A DNA stretch of 64,000 bases from Mycolicibacterium pyrenivorans (GTDB taxonomy: Bacteria; Actinomycetota; Actinomycetes; Mycobacteriales; Mycobacteriaceae), in contig NZ_JACKSH010000050.1 in assembly GCF_025821625.1 (NCBI RefSeq), positions 4,096-68,095 on the forward strand. The letters run 5' to 3'. Positions within the stretch are counted from its first letter, which is position 1; every line of letters begins with the position of its first letter. A program made the translations under genes and the position numbers. Below the pieces are notes generated by a model. The model had not been told where the DNA came from and made no database searches. It saw only the letters and a list, made by a program, of their open reading frames with translations. Below, piece by piece: positions 1 to 8,999 of the stretch.

Positions 1-60
1 GCACCGCTCAACGCGTTCGAGATCGCCTTCCCGCAACGACTCACTCCAGGCCGAAAGTAA
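1..60 (+). CDS. Possible 3' end of an unidentified gene
   Basis: Frame 1 is open from the window edge to a TAA at 58-60 and would encode a 19-residue C-terminus, APLNAFEIAFPQRLTPGRK. Nothing in so short a tail allows a family call. It is listed only because it is open, ends cleanly, and is followed by about 125 bp without another gene before fxsA. It could be chance. Confidence 0.25.
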   Translation, partial: APLNAFEIAFPQRLTPGRK

Positions 61-185
61 CACTACGACAACCAGTTACACCGTTAACTTGACAGTCTCT
101 CGACAAGGTGCACGCCGCCATCGAGGTCCGACCCGTGGAAGCAGGGGACCCGCAGTAGGAACCTGGAGCGCCGCCCGGGCGTTGG

Positions 186-701
186 GTGACTATGGCAATG
201 CGGCTGTTCCTGGTCTACGCGGTGGTCGAACTGGCCGTCCTGGTGGCGCTGGCATCGACGATCGGCTTCGGATGGACCGTGCTGCTGGTGGCGGGAACGT
301 TCCTGGTCGGCCTCGCGCTGGCAGGCTCACAGGTGCGCCGCCACTTCCGGCGGCTGCGGTCCGGGTTGACCGCGTCCACTGCTCAAGGGGCGGTCACCGA
401 CAGCGTGCTCGTCGCCCTCGGTACGGTGCTCGTCGTGATACCAGGCCTGGCCAGCTCCGTTCTCGGCGCGCTGCTGTTGCTGCCGCCCACCCGTGCGGTC
501 GCACGCCCGATGGTCACCGCGATGGCGGCCCGGCGTGCGCCGTTGATCGTCGGTGTCAGCACCGTCGGCAGTGCCGCGGCGGGCGCCCGGAGGGGTTACG
601 ACCCTCAACCCGGGCGCGGTGACTACATCGACGGGGAGGTCCTGGACGTCACCGACGTCACCGATGTGACGCCCGTCGACCAGCCCCGACTTCCGGAGTG
701 A
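186..701 (+). CDS. fxsA: FxsA family membrane protein
   Basis: This is a 171-residue inner-membrane protein of the FxsA family (E. coli FxsA is a membrane protein that affects phage F exclusion; its cellular role is unclear). Hydrophobic spans lie near residues 5-27, 29-50 and 75-100. A basic loop with repeated arginines (QVRRHFRRLRSG) separates the second and third. The acidic tail holds a VTDVTDVTDV repeat. The GTG start reads M-T-M-A-M-R-L-F; in-frame ATGs two and four codons later are alternatives. The stop overlaps the GTG of the next gene (GTGA), so it appears to head a five-gene operon running to ppm1. An fxsA gene close to lnt/ppm1/rbpA is also the arrangement in M. tuberculosis. Confidence 0.85.
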   Translation: MTMAMRLFLVYAVVELAVLVALASTIGFGWTVLLVAGTFLVGLALAGSQVRRHFRRLRSGLTASTAQGAVTDSVLVALGTVLVVIPGLASSVLGALLLLPPTRAVARPMVTAMAARRAPLIVGVSTVGSAAAGARRGYDPQPGRGDYIDGEVLDVTDVTDVTPVDQPRLPE

Positions 702-2314
702 CCGCCACCACCCTTCTGCTCAACGGACGGGTGCACAGCCCGGCCATGCCCGATGCGACCGCGATGGCGGTACGGGACGGGGTCGTCGCCTGGCTCGGCA
801 GCGACGACGTCGGCCGCGCACAGTTCCCCGACGCGGAGGTGACCGACCTCGCCGGTGCGTTCGTCGCCCCGGCGTTCGTCGACAGCCATGTCCACATCAC
901 CGCGACCGGGCTGACGCTGACAGGGCTCGACCTGCGCAACGCGACGTCGCCGCGGCACTGTCTCGACCTGCTCGGCGCGTTCGCGCGGGCCCATCCCGAC
1001 GGCGTGATCTGGGCACACGGCTGGGACGAGTCGGGATGGCCGGGTCGCACGGCGCCGAGCAGAGCCGATGTGGATGCCGTCGTGGGCGACCGGCCCGCGT
1101 ATCTGGCCCGTGTCGACGTGCACTCGGCGATCGCATCGACAGCGCTGCGGCGCTGCGCCACCGGGCTCGACAGGGCCGCAGGCTTCGACGACCAGGGACC
1201 GCTGACCGCCGACGCGCACCACCTGGTGCGCCGGGCCGCCCGCGACGGTCTGTCCGCCGGGCAGCGCCGGGACGCCCGGCAGGCCGCGCTCGATGCGGCA
1301 GCCGCCTCGGGTATCGCGGCTGTCCACGAGTGCGCCGGTCCGGAGATCGGCGGCCTTGACGACTGGCGCGAACTCCACGCCCTCCACCATGGCGTCGAGG
1401 TCATCGGGTACTGGGGTGAACACGTCACCACCGCCGAACAGGCACGTGACCTGATCGCGGACACCGACGCCCGCGGGCTGGCCGGTGACCTGTTCGTCGA
1501 CGGTGCGCTGGGCTCGCGCACCGCATGGCTGCACGAGCCCTACACGGACGCGCCCGAGCGCTGCGTGGCGCCGACCGGCAACCGCTACCTGACCGGCGAC
1601 GAGATCACCGCCCATCTGGCGGCGTGCACCGAGGCGGGCATTACCGCGGGCTTTCACGTGATCGGTGACGCGGCCGTCTCGGCCGTGGTGGCAGCGCTGG
1701 AGACCGTCGTGGAGCGCTTCGGCCGGGTCGCCGTGGCGGCGTTGGGCCACCGCCTGGAGCACCTGGAGATGGTGACCGCCGAGCAGGCAGCCAAGCTCGG
1801 CAGCTGGGGCGTCATCGCCGGTGTGCAACCCAACTTCGATGCGTTGTGGGGCGGTGAGACCGGCATGTACGCGCAACGCCTCGGTGTCGAGCGGGCCCGT
1901 GGGTTGAACCCGTTTGCGCTGTTAGCATCCCAAGGCGTGCCACTCGCCTTCGGCTCCGACACCCCGGTGACCGACATGAACCCGTGGGCCACGGTCCGCG
2001 CGGCGACGACACACCGCACTCCCGGCAGCGCCATCTCGGCGCGGGCGGCGTTCGCGGCCGCCACCCGCGGGGCGTGGCGCGCCTGCGGGGTCCGTGACGG
2101 CGTGACGGGCACCCTCGTTCCCGGCGCGCCGGCCTCCTACGCGATCTGGGAGGCCTTCGGGGGAGAAGATGCGTTCGATGTCAGCGCCCCCGCCGACGCG
2201 GTGCAGCGGTGGTCCACCGATCCGCGCTCCCGGGTGCCGGTGCTGCCCCGCCTCGATGGCCGTCTCCCGCGGTGTCGGCAGACCGTGCACCGAGGTGCGG
2301 TCATCCATGGCTGA
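698..2314 (+). CDS. Amidohydrolase family 3 (YtcJ-like) metal-dependent hydrolase
   Basis: This 538-residue protein has the YtcJ/amidohydrolase-3 layout: a small N-terminal beta domain, then a TIM-barrel. The metal-binding HVH lies at about residues 64-66 (VDSHVHIT). Barrel histidines follow near residues 320 (GFHVIGDAA) and 350 (LGHRLEH), and an FGSDTPV loop near residue 420 carries the conserved Asp. Substrates of this family are mostly unknown (N-substituted amides, formamides). The GTG start overlaps the fxsA stop by four bases and the 3' end overlaps lnt by eight, so translation is probably coupled. It may have no direct role in lipoprotein maturation despite its position. Confidence 0.85.
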   Translation: MTATTLLLNGRVHSPAMPDATAMAVRDGVVAWLGSDDVGRAQFPDAEVTDLAGAFVAPAFVDSHVHITATGLTLTGLDLRNATSPRHCLDLLGAFARAHPDGVIWAHGWDESGWPGRTAPSRADVDAVVGDRPAYLARVDVHSAIASTALRRCATGLDRAAGFDDQGPLTADAHHLVRRAARDGLSAGQRRDARQAALDAAAASGIAAVHECAGPEIGGLDDWRELHALHHGVEVIGYWGEHVTTAEQARDLIADTDARGLAGDLFVDGALGSRTAWLHEPYTDAPERCVAPTGNRYLTGDEITAHLAACTEAGITAGFHVIGDAAVSAVVAALETVVERFGRVAVAALGHRLEHLEMVTAEQAAKLGSWGVIAGVQPNFDALWGGETGMYAQRLGVERARGLNPFALLASQGVPLAFGSDTPVTDMNPWATVRAATTHRTPGSAISARAAFAAATRGAWRACGVRDGVTGTLVPGAPASYAIWEAFGGEDAFDVSAPADAVQRWSTDPRSRVPVLPRLDGRLPRCRQTVHRGAVIHG

Positions 2315-4010
2315 CGTCGACCTCGAATCCGACCGTGGCGACGCCACGGGACCGAACACCGCGTCGCGGTCGCGGCTCGAGCGCCTCGGCCGGGCTCTGC
2401 TGGACCGATTGCCCGTGCTGTCGGTGACGATCGTCGCCGGACTGGCATTGTGTGTCAGCTTCCCGCCGTTCGGCTGGTGGTACGCGGCGATCCTGGCGTT
2501 CGCACTGCTGGGCTGGGTGCTGACCCGGCCCGCTACGACGGCCGCAGGGGGGTTGGGTTACGGCCTGCTGTTCGGCCTGGTCTTCTACGTGCCGTTGTTG
2601 CCGTGGATCAGCGGGCTGGTCGGAGCGCTGCCGTGGCTGGCTCTGAGCTTGACCGAAGCGCTGTTCCCGGCGCTGTTCGGACTGGTCGCGGCGCTCGTTC
2701 GCCGGCTACCCGGCTGGCCGCTGTGGTTCGCGGGACTGTGGTCGGCCCAGGAGTGGCTCAAGGCGACGGTGCCTTTCGGCGGCTTCCCGTGGGGTGTGGT
2801 GGGGTTCTCCCAGACCGAAAGCCCGGTGCTGCCGCTGGCCTCCCTCGGGGGGGCGCCGCTGGTGTCGTTCGCGGTGGTGTTGCTCGGGTTCAGCGTGGCG
2901 GCGATGACCTTGGAGGTCATCCGTTGGTGGCGGGGTGATGCCGCGGCCCGCGCCGCTGCGCCGCCCGCGGTCGTGCTTCCCGGCCTGTGCATCAGCCTGG
3001 TGCTGTTGTCGACGGCGCTCGCGTGGCCCGACGTCCGCAAGGCCGGTGCGGGCGCAGGCGACGACCCGCTGGTCACGGTCGCGGCGGTGCAGGGCAATGT
3101 GCCGCGCCTGGGCCTGGAGTTCAACGCCCAACGGCGCGCGGTCCTCGACAACCACGTGCGCGAGACGTTGCGGCTGGCCGAGGACGTGCGGGCGGGCCGC
3201 GCACCGCAACCGATGTTCGTCATCTGGCCGGAGAACTCCTCGGACATCGACCCGTTGGTCAATCCGGATGCCGGCCAGCAGATCGCGACTGCTGCCGCGG
3301 CGATCGACGCGCCCATCCTGGTCGGCGGTGTGGTCGCCGCCCCGGGTCACTCGAGGGACAACCCGGTGTCGACCAACTCGGTGATCGTCTGGAACCCCGA
3401 GACCGGACCGGCGGACCGCCACGACAAGCAGATCGTGCAGCCTTTCGGGGAGTACCTGCCTTTCAGAAGCTTCTTCAGTCGCCTGTCGCCCTACGCGGAC
3501 CGGGCCGGCTATTTCATCCCGGGTCAGGGCAGCGGTGTGGTGCGCGCCGCCGGTGTGCCGGTCGGAATCACCACCTGCTGGGAGGTCATCTTCGACCGCG
3601 CGGCGCGGGAATCGGTGCGCAACGGCGCCCAGGTCTTGTCGGTGCCGTCCAACAACGCCACCTTCGACGAGGCGATGAGCGAGCAGCAGCTGGCGTTCGG
3701 CAGGCTGCGCGCGGTCGAGCACGACCGTTATGTGGTCGTCGCCGGCACCGTCGGGATCAGCGCCGTCATCGCTCCCGACGGTCGCGAGCTGGCCCGCACC
3801 GGGTTCTTCGAGCCGGCCTACCTCGACCAGCAGATCCGCCTGAAGACCGCACTGACACCGGCCACCCGCTTCGGCCCGATCGTCGAGGCCGTCCTCGTCG
3901 GCATCGGTCTCGCGGGTCTGCTCGGCGCGATACTGCACAATGGATCATTCGTGCCCGCAAGATCGAGGGGTCGGCGATCGACGACCGACGACGGCAAAGG
4001 AGCCACATGA
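2307..4010 (+). CDS. lnt: Apolipoprotein N-acyltransferase
   Basis: Lnt adds the third acyl chain to the N-terminal cysteine of lipoproteins at the outer face of the cytoplasmic membrane. The 567-residue protein has several membrane spans in residues 35-265, then a nitrilase-like domain. The catalytic triad is visible: Glu in VIWPENSS (about 308), Lys in [15 protein letters not shown] (about 374) and Cys in [11 protein letters not shown] (about 424). The ATG at 2307 is preferred over an in-frame upstream ATG at 2169 because it overlaps the previous stop and the extra residues are antisense-like and arginine-rich. Its stop overlaps the ppm1 ATG (ATGA). Unlike M. tuberculosis, where Lnt and Ppm1 are fused, the two are separate proteins here, as in M. 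smegmatis. Confidence 0.93.
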   Translation: MADVDLESDRGDATGPNTASRSRLERLGRALLDRLPVLSVTIVAGLALCVSFPPFGWWYAAILAFALLGWVLTRPATTAAGGLGYGLLFGLVFYVPLLPWISGLVGALPWLALSLTEALFPALFGLVAALVRRLPGWPLWFAGLWSAQEWLKATVPFGGFPWGVVGFSQTESPVLPLASLGGAPLVSFAVVLLGFSVAAMTLEVIRWWRGDAAARAAAPPAVVLPGLCISLVLLSTALAWPDVRKAGAGAGDDPLVTVAAVQGNVPRLGLEFNAQRRAVLDNHVRETLRLAEDVRAGRAPQPMFVIWPENSSDIDPLVNPDAGQQIATAAAAIDAPILVGGVVAAPGHSRDNPVSTNSVIVWNPETGPADRHDKQIVQPFGEYLPFRSFFSRLSPYADRAGYFIPGQGSGVVRAAGVPVGITTCWEVIFDRAARESVRNGAQVLSVPSNNATFDEAMSEQQLAFGRLRAVEHDRYVVVAGTVGISAVIAPDGRELARTGFFEPAYLDQQIRLKTALTPATRFGPIVEAVLVGIGLAGLLGAILHNGSFVPARSRGRRSTTDDGKGAT

Positions 4011-4780
4011 GCGCCTCCGGTGGCATGCCCGCTGAGCGTCCCAGCGACCGCACGCTGGTCATCATCCCCACCTACAACGAGCGCGAGAACATCCCGCTCA
4101 TCGTTGGCCGGGTGCACGCGGCGGCGCCCGACGTCCACGTCCTCATCGTCGACGACGGCAGCCCCGACGGCACCGGGGAGCTCGCCGACGAGCTCGCCTT
4201 CGCCGACCCGGACCGCGTCCACGTGATGCACCGAACTTCGAAGGAAGGCCTCGGCGCGGCGTACCTCGCGGGCTTCGCGTGGGGTCTGAACCGCGAGTAC
4301 TCGGTGCTGGTCGAGATGGATGCCGACGGCAGCCACGCGCCCGAGGAGCTGCACCGCCTTCTGGACGCCATCGACGCAGGCGCGGACGTGGTGATCGGCT
4401 CGCGCTATGTCGACGGCGGCGCAGTGCGCAACTGGCCGCGGCGCCGGCTCGTCCTGTCCCGCACCGCGAACGGGTACTCGCGCATCCTGCTCGGCGTCGA
4501 CATCCACGACATCACCGCCGGCTACCGCGCCTACCGACGCGAAGTGCTGGAGAAGATCGATCTCGCCGCGGTCGATTCGAAGGGCTACGGATTCCAGGTG
4601 GACCTGACGTGGCGCTCGATCAACGCCGGATTCACCGTCGTCGAGGTGCCGATCACGTTCGCCGAACGCGAGCACGGAGTCTCGAAGATGGATGGGTCCA
4701 CCATCCGGGAGGCGATCGTCAAGGTCGCGCAGTGGGGCGTGCGGGCCCGTATCGACAGGGCACGCGGCTCAGCCCGTTGA
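4007..4780 (+). CDS. ppm1: Polyprenol monophosphomannose synthase
   Basis: This GT2 glycosyltransferase moves mannose from GDP-mannose to polyprenyl phosphate. The product is the donor for lipoarabinomannan/lipomannan and for protein O-mannosylation. It is 257 residues long with the GT-A signatures [11 protein letters not shown] (19-29), VDDGSPDGT, and the metal-binding DAD at about 105-107 ([13 protein letters not shown]). It has no C-terminal membrane domain, which fits a catalytic subunit held near the membrane by Lnt. The ATG overlaps the lnt TGA and is preceded by an AAAGGAG ribosome-binding site. It converges on rbpA. Confidence 0.95.
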   Translation: MSASGGMPAERPSDRTLVIIPTYNERENIPLIVGRVHAAAPDVHVLIVDDGSPDGTGELADELAFADPDRVHVMHRTSKEGLGAAYLAGFAWGLNREYSVLVEMDADGSHAPEELHRLLDAIDAGADVVIGSRYVDGGAVRNWPRRRLVLSRTANGYSRILLGVDIHDITAGYRAYRREVLEKIDLAAVDSKGYGFQVDLTWRSINAGFTVVEVPITFAEREHGVSKMDGSTIREAIVKVAQWGVRARIDRARGSAR

Positions 4781-4812
4781 CCGGGCGCAGCTGAACCCAG
4801 GGCCGGCGGCGG

Positions 4813-5151
4813 TCAGCTGCCGCGGCGGCGCGTCTTGATGATGTCGAGCCGCTCCTTGAGCAACTCGTCGAGTTCCTCGACCGAACGCCGCTCCAACAGC
4901 ATGTCCCAGTGGGTGCGCGGCGGCTTGACCTTCTTCGGTTCCGGGACGTCGCCCTCGATCAGGGTGCCTTCCAGACCGTTGCGGCACAGCCAGGTGCCGG
5001 GAATCTCGGCGTCGTCGGCGAACGGAACGTCGAACTCCTCGCCGTTGTCGGTGCGGTAGCGGGCGACCTGACGCGGCGCCAAGTCGTGGTTGCGGTCCGT
5101 CTCGTAGCTCACGGCTCCGAGGCGGCTGCCTCTCAAGACACGATCAGCCAT
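4813..5151 (-). CDS. rbpA: RNA polymerase-binding protein RbpA
   Basis: RbpA is an actinobacterial transcription factor that binds RNA polymerase and the housekeeping sigma factor, stabilises open complexes and modulates rifampicin sensitivity. The 112-residue sequence is close to mycobacterial RbpA: MADRVLRGSRLGAVSYETDR at the N-terminus, the core domain with GTWLCRNG, a basic linker PEPKKVKPPRTHWDM, and the sigma-interaction domain LLERRSVEELDELLKERL. The ATG at 5151 is chosen because known RbpA proteins begin MADRV; an upstream in-frame start two codons earlier is less likely. It is monocistronic and convergent with ppm1. Confidence 0.97.
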   Translation of the reverse strand: MADRVLRGSRLGAVSYETDRNHDLAPRQVARYRTDNGEEFDVPFADDAEIPGTWLCRNGLEGTLIEGDVPEPKKVKPPRTHWDMLLERRSVEELDELLKERLDIIKTRRRGS

Positions 5152-5271
5152 CGTCAACTCCTCAATAAACGCAATTCGTCCGGGGTTTCAACGCAGAGGT
5201 CCCTCGTAGAGTTCCCGACGCGACCCCCCATGCTACCGGGATCGGGACGGCCCGCGGTTTACAGTCGGCTC

Positions 5272-5631
5272 GTGACCGCTGTGACGCCTCAGGCACCGCC
5301 CAGCGCTACCCGGACGCGGCCCCAGAGCTGCCGGTGGTGCGGCCGCGACGTCGCCGCCACCGGACTGGGCAGACGCAGGCAATACTGCAGGCAATCCTGC
5401 CGCCAGCGCGCCTACGAGCAGCGCGCCCTGATGAGAGGCACGGCCGTGCCGGACGACGCGGTGGTCCTCACCGCAGAGGAGGCCGCCCAACTGTCCGACC
5501 GGGTGTATCAGGTCAGGTGCGCCGCCGAGGACATGGCGACCGCGATCGAGGAAGGCGCGGACCGCGACGAGCTCCGCGAACTCTGCGACGCGCTGATGCA
5601 GGTGGCCCTGGCTGCAGACGGCTGGCGGTAG
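5272..5631 (+). CDS. Small Cys-rich conserved actinobacterial protein
   Basis: This 119-residue protein has a putative zinc-binding knuckle in its first half: C-x2-C (SCRWCGRDV) followed by C-x3-C (YCRQSCRQRAYEQR) in a strongly basic stretch. The C-terminal half is acidic and helical (EEAAQLSDRVYQVRCAAEDM onward). The C-x2-C/C-x3-C plus RQRAYE pattern recurs in short actinobacterial proteins of unknown role; DNA or RNA binding is a reasonable guess only. The GTG at 5272 is chosen because upstream in-frame codons lie opposite rbpA; a second GTG lies three codons later. Confidence 0.7.
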   Translation: MTAVTPQAPPSATRTRPQSCRWCGRDVAATGLGRRRQYCRQSCRQRAYEQRALMRGTAVPDDAVVLTAEEAAQLSDRVYQVRCAAEDMATAIEEGADRDELRELCDALMQVALAADGWR

Positions 5632-5698
5632 CGCCGGTCGGCGGTACGCTTAGCGCGATCTGTCCGCCTTCTACGGTCTTCGAGGGTTCTGGTGACTT

Positions 5699-6946
5699 GT
5701 GTCCAGCGCTGAGTCATCCCCGTCGTCATCCCCGTCCTCGCCGTCGGTGTGGCGGTGGGACGACTTCACCCTCGACACCGCCCGCTACGAGCTGCGTTCC
5801 GGTCAGACCGTGATCCGGGTCGAGCCCCAGGTGTTCGACGTGCTGACCCAGTTGATCACCAACCACGAGCGGTTCCTCAGCAAGGAGGAACTGTTCGACA
5901 GCGTCTGGGGCGGCCGGTTCGTCGGGGAGGCGGCACTGACGAGCCGCATCAAAGCCGCCAGGCGCGCACTCGGCGACGACGGCGAGTCCCAGCGCTACAT
6001 CCGCACCGTGCGCGGGCGCGGCTACCAGTTCGTCGGCACCCTGCGCACGGAACCGCAACAGGCGCAGCAGGTGCAGGAGGCGCCCGCGACGCCCGAACCC
6101 GAACTGCCGCGCCAGCACATCGCGTTCTGCCGTGCGGCCGACGGTGTGCGTCTCGCCTATGCCGTCGCGGGCGACGGCCCCCCGCTGGTGCGTGCGGCGA
6201 ACTGGATGACACATCTCGGCTACGACACCGAGAGCCCGGTGTGGCGACACTGGGTGCGCGATATGTCGATGCACCACAAGTTCATTCGCTACGACGAGCG
6301 CGGCTGCGGGCTTTCGGATTGGGACGCCGCGGATTTCACGTTCGAAGACTGGGTCGCCGACCTGGAATCGGTGGTCGAGGCGCTCGGGTTGGAGCGGTTC
6401 CCGCTGCTGGGTGTGTCCCAGGGCGGTGCGGTGGCAGTCGCGTACGCGGCCCGCCATCCGGAGCGGGTGTCCCGGCTGGTGCTGTCGGGGGCCTACGCGC
6501 GCGGCCGCTTGGTGCGGGCGTTGACCGACGATGAAAAGCGTGCTGCCGCACTTGATCTCGAGCTGGCACGGGTCGGCTGGGGGCGCGACGACCCGGCGTT
6601 CCGGCAGGTGTTCGCCGCCCAGTTCCTGCCCGACGGCACCCGCGCGGAGTGGGCGGCCTTCGACCAGTTGCAGCGGCGCACCACGTCCCCGGAGAACGCG
6701 GTGCGGTTCCTGGAACAGTTCGCGCGCATCGATGTTCGTGATCAGGCCGGCCAGGTGCAGTGCCCGACGTTGATCCTGCACTCCCGCGACGACCACCGTG
6801 TCCCGATGCGCTACGGCGAGGAGTTGGCGGCGCTGATCCCGGATTCGCACCTGGTGGCGCTGTCGAGCAACAATCACCTGCTGACGGCCACCGAGCCGGC
6901 GTGGCGCGTGTTCTGTGACGAGGTCGAGGCCTTCCTGGCGGGCTGA
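5699..6946 (+). CDS. Winged-helix DNA-binding domain fused to alpha/beta hydrolase
   Basis: This 415-residue two-domain protein starts with an OmpR/CadC-type winged helix (about residues 17-115) bearing the usual landmarks: VWRWDDFTLD, SKEELFDSVWGG, TSRIKAARRALGDDG and the wing GRGYQFVG. A Gln/Pro/Glu-rich linker follows. The C-terminal alpha/beta hydrolase has a Ser nucleophile in GVSQGG (about 239), Asp in HSRDDHRVP (about 364) and His in SNNHLLT (about 393), so the catalytic triad looks intact. No transmembrane segment or receiver domain is seen, so the hydrolase may act as a ligand sensor or a real enzyme. Related fusions occur in actinobacteria and proteobacteria; their ligands are unknown. 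Confidence 0.8.
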   Translation: MSSAESSPSSSPSSPSVWRWDDFTLDTARYELRSGQTVIRVEPQVFDVLTQLITNHERFLSKEELFDSVWGGRFVGEAALTSRIKAARRALGDDGESQRYIRTVRGRGYQFVGTLRTEPQQAQQVQEAPATPEPELPRQHIAFCRAADGVRLAYAVAGDGPPLVRAANWMTHLGYDTESPVWRHWVRDMSMHHKFIRYDERGCGLSDWDAADFTFEDWVADLESVVEALGLERFPLLGVSQGGAVAVAYAARHPERVSRLVLSGAYARGRLVRALTDDEKRAAALDLELARVGWGRDDPAFRQVFAAQFLPDGTRAEWAAFDQLQRRTTSPENAVRFLEQFARIDVRDQAGQVQCPTLILHSRDDHRVPMRYGEELAALIPDSHLVALSSNNHLLTATEPAWRVFCDEVEAFLAG

Positions 6947-6962
6947 GCCGGCCGCACGGTCG

Positions 6963-6995
6963 ATCTCCACACAATCTCCACGCAATCTTCATGCA
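6963..6995 (+). promoter_or_regulatory. Three tandem 11-bp direct repeats upstream of a lipoprotein gene
   Basis: Units ATCTCCACACA, ATCTCCACGCA and ATCTTCATGCA follow one another without a gap. An 11-bp period is the classic spacing of direct repeats read by OmpR/PhoB-type response regulators. The array ends 30 bp before the lipoprotein ATG at 7026, a suitable place for an activator. No two-component genes lie nearby. Confidence 0.5.
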
Positions 6996-7025
6996 CCGAC
7001 CTGCGCCCGCGTCCATGCTGCTCAC

Positions 7026-7736
7026 ATGAGAAAACACACCCGACCACTGCTCGTGGGGATCAGCGCGTTCGTCGCGTTGGGCACATTGTCCGGCTGCTCC
7101 GGCGGCTCATCGACCGAGGCGACATCACCGTCGCAGCCCGCGCCGACGACGTCGGCCGAGGCGCGGGTGCCCGAATCGGCGCGATACATGGCCGACATGG
7201 TCGCCGCCGACGGCAAGACGATGACGATCGGCATCAGCGTCGACGGCGCCGAGATCGCCGCGTACGCATGCAACGGAACCGACGACGAGGCGTGGTTCTT
7301 CGGCAACCAGACCGACGGCAAGATCGACGTCAAATCCAGGTTCCGCGACACCCTGCAGGCCGAGTTCGTCGACGGGGACACCGTGAGCGGTGAGGTCACG
7401 ATGAACGAGGTCGACTACGACTTCACCGCCAACGCGGTGTCCGGCGTGGCCGGCATGTACACCGCCGAGTCCGACGGCGTCCGCGCCTCCTGGGTGGTGC
7501 GCCCCGACGGGACGGCGACGGGAGTTCAGTTCAGCGGGTTTCCCGAAGGCGAGCGCAACTTCGACCCGTTCAATCTGGACGGACTGACCGACTTCCAGGT
7601 CCGCGACGAAGTCCGCAACAAGCGCAGGCTCGGACCTGCGGGGCCGATCGAATTCCCGCAGGGCAGGCCGCAGTCGAGCATCAACGGAGTGCCGGTGTCA
7701 CCGACGCTGGTCACCGGCACGTTCCGGCTGGGCTGA
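7026..7736 (+). CDS. Predicted secreted lipoprotein of unknown function
   Basis: The 236-residue product has a lipoprotein signal peptide: MRKHTRPLL, a hydrophobic core and the lipobox LSGC with Cys at about residue 23. A Ser/Thr/Pro-rich spacer follows. The mature part is acidic (repeats such as ADGKTMTIGISVDGAEIAAY and VDYDFTANAVSGVAGMYTAE) and suggests a beta-rich fold; no catalytic motif is recognised. The ATG at 7026 is the only start giving a clean signal peptide. The three 11-bp repeats just upstream suggest control by an OmpR-type response regulator. Confidence 0.75.
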   Translation: MRKHTRPLLVGISAFVALGTLSGCSGGSSTEATSPSQPAPTTSAEARVPESARYMADMVAADGKTMTIGISVDGAEIAAYACNGTDDEAWFFGNQTDGKIDVKSRFRDTLQAEFVDGDTVSGEVTMNEVDYDFTANAVSGVAGMYTAESDGVRASWVVRPDGTATGVQFSGFPEGERNFDPFNLDGLTDFQVRDEVRNKRRLGPAGPIEFPQGRPQSSINGVPVSPTLVTGTFRLG

Positions 7737-7926
7737 GGCGCCGGGTTCGTCTCACGGCGAACCAAACAACCTTCCGCGCCCGGTCGGGGGGTCGTAGCGA
7801 CCCCCGACCTGGCCGCGCCACCGATGCAGGCCCCCACCGCGGCGACAGGCGGCTGGGCGCACCGCAAACGGGCGCTGATCCGGCTGGCATCCCCCGTCGC
7901 GCTCCAGGGGTTGTGGCCACCCGCAC

Positions 7927-7992
7927 CTCGAAGAGGCGTCTTGGTTCGCCGAGGTCGTGTTGCCCATCCTGAAACGCAAAGGGGTCGCCTGA
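7927..7992 (+). pseudogene. Possible 3' remnant of a lost gene
   Basis: The frame ending at TGA 7990-7992 encodes LEEASWFAEVVLPILKRKGVA, which resembles the last helix of flavin-dependent luciferase-like oxidoreductases. No start or further similarity is visible upstream, where the frame is unremarkable. The call rests on this short tail alone. Confidence 0.2.
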
Positions 7993-8019
7993 CCGCACGA
8001 TTGACGGTAAAGCTGAGGC

Positions 8020-8598
8020 GTGGAGGAATGGTTCGAACGCAGTCCGTTCGTCGGGTTCGTCCCGTGGATCATCTACTGGGTCGTCGCCGACGGACCGAGC
8101 ACATGGATGTTCGGGGCGGTCTGCGCGGTGATCGCCACACTGATCATGGGGGTTTCCGCCGGCTTCGGTGGGCTGCGACTGCTTGACATCGTCACGGTGG
8201 TGTTCTTCACGGGCGTGACGATCGCGGGGATGGTCGTGGGCGCTGCGGACCGCGACTGGATGGACACCTACGCAACCGCGCTGTCCAGTGGCGCCCTGGC
8301 GCTGATGGCGCTGGGTTCGTTGGCATTCGTCCCGTTCACTGCGCAGTACGCCCCGCCGTCCGCGCCGCGCGAGGAGTGGGAGGAAGCGGCGTTCCGTCGC
8401 ACCAACCAGGTTCTGACGCTGATGTGGGCGTTGGTGTTCGCGCTCATCGCGGTCCTCGGCTACGTCGCCGTCGCGTCGCCGTCGACGGTCCACTGGACCA
8501 AGGCCGTGATCCCGGTGGTGGTGATTGTCGGTGCGATCGGCATGACGCAGACATACCCCCAGAGGGCGAAGGAGCAGGCGCGCCCCGAAGCCGCCTGA
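8020..8598 (+). CDS. Four-to-six-span membrane protein of unknown function
   Basis: This 192-residue protein is largely hydrophobic, with likely membrane spans near residues 10-25, 27-48, 50-70, 85-105, 128-150 and 160-178. An aromatic N-terminus (VEEWFERSPFVGFVPWIIYW) and a charged loop with several Glu/Arg (PREEWEEAAFRR) stand out. No transporter motif is recognised. The GTG at 8020 is the first in-frame start after a stop. It lies 17 bp upstream of the kmtR-like gene on the same strand, but the latter appears to have its own promoter. Confidence 0.6.
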   Translation: MEEWFERSPFVGFVPWIIYWVVADGPSTWMFGAVCAVIATLIMGVSAGFGGLRLLDIVTVVFFTGVTIAGMVVGAADRDWMDTYATALSSGALALMALGSLAFVPFTAQYAPPSAPREEWEEAAFRRTNQVLTLMWALVFALIAVLGYVAVASPSTVHWTKAVIPVVVIVGAIGMTQTYPQRAKEQARPEAA

Positions 8599-8603
8599 AG
8601 CGC

Positions 8604-8628
8604 TACTATCTGCGTATGAATGCAGATA
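8604..8628 (+). promoter_or_regulatory. Leaderless promoter with palindromic metalloregulator operator
   Basis: A -10 element TACTAT (8604-8609) lies 6 bp before the ATG at 8616, the spacing of a leaderless mycobacterial transcript. A perfect inverted repeat TATCTGC (8607-8613) / GCAGATA (8622-8628), 8-bp spacer, covers the -10, the expected transcription start and the first codons. This fits autorepression by the ArsR-family protein encoded here. Confidence 0.7.
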
Positions 8629-8999
8629 ACGAACTCTGCTCCCGGAGGCTGGCGGACGAACAGGCCGATCTCGTCGTCGAGGTCTTCCGGATGCTCGCCG
8701 ACGCCACTCGCGTGCAGCTGCTGTGGGCTCTCGCCGATCGCGAGCTGTCGGTCAACGACCTGGCCGCACACGTGAAGAAGCCGGCACCGTCGGTGTCCCA
8801 GCACCTGGCGAAACTGCGGATGGCCCGGCTGGTGCGCACCCGGCGCGAGGGCACGCAGGTGTTCTACCGACTCGAGAACGACCATGTCCGCCAGCTCGTC
8901 ACCGACGCCGTGTACAACGCCGAACATGCCGGCGGCGCCCCCGCCCATCACCTGGACGGCGGCACGCTGCGGGTGCTGCACGACGAGGTCCTGGGCTGA
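8616..8999 (+). CDS. kmtR: ArsR/SmtB-family metal-sensing repressor, KmtR-like
   Basis: The 127-residue winged-helix repressor has the ArsR core (FRMLADATRVQLLWALAD, then APSVSQHLAKLRMARLV). Putative metal ligands resemble those reported for M. tuberculosis KmtR (His88, Glu101, His102, His110, His111): His90, Glu103, His104 and the pair His111/His112 occur with nearly the same spacing. KmtR senses Ni/Co and represses a cation diffusion facilitator, and a CDF gene follows directly, overlapping by one base. The start is fixed by a leaderless promoter. Cobalt, nickel or zinc is the likely inducer; the symbol is by family resemblance. Confidence 0.8.
   Translation: MNADNELCSRRLADEQADLVVEVFRMLADATRVQLLWALADRELSVNDLAAHVKKPAPSVSQHLAKLRMARLVRTRREGTQVFYRLENDHVRQLVTDAVYNAEHAGGAPAHHLDGGTLRVLHDEVLG

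Noticed and set aside
2706..3938. Long minus-strand frame opposite lnt
   Set aside because: High-GC shadow; lnt on the plus strand has catalytic residues and operon overlaps.
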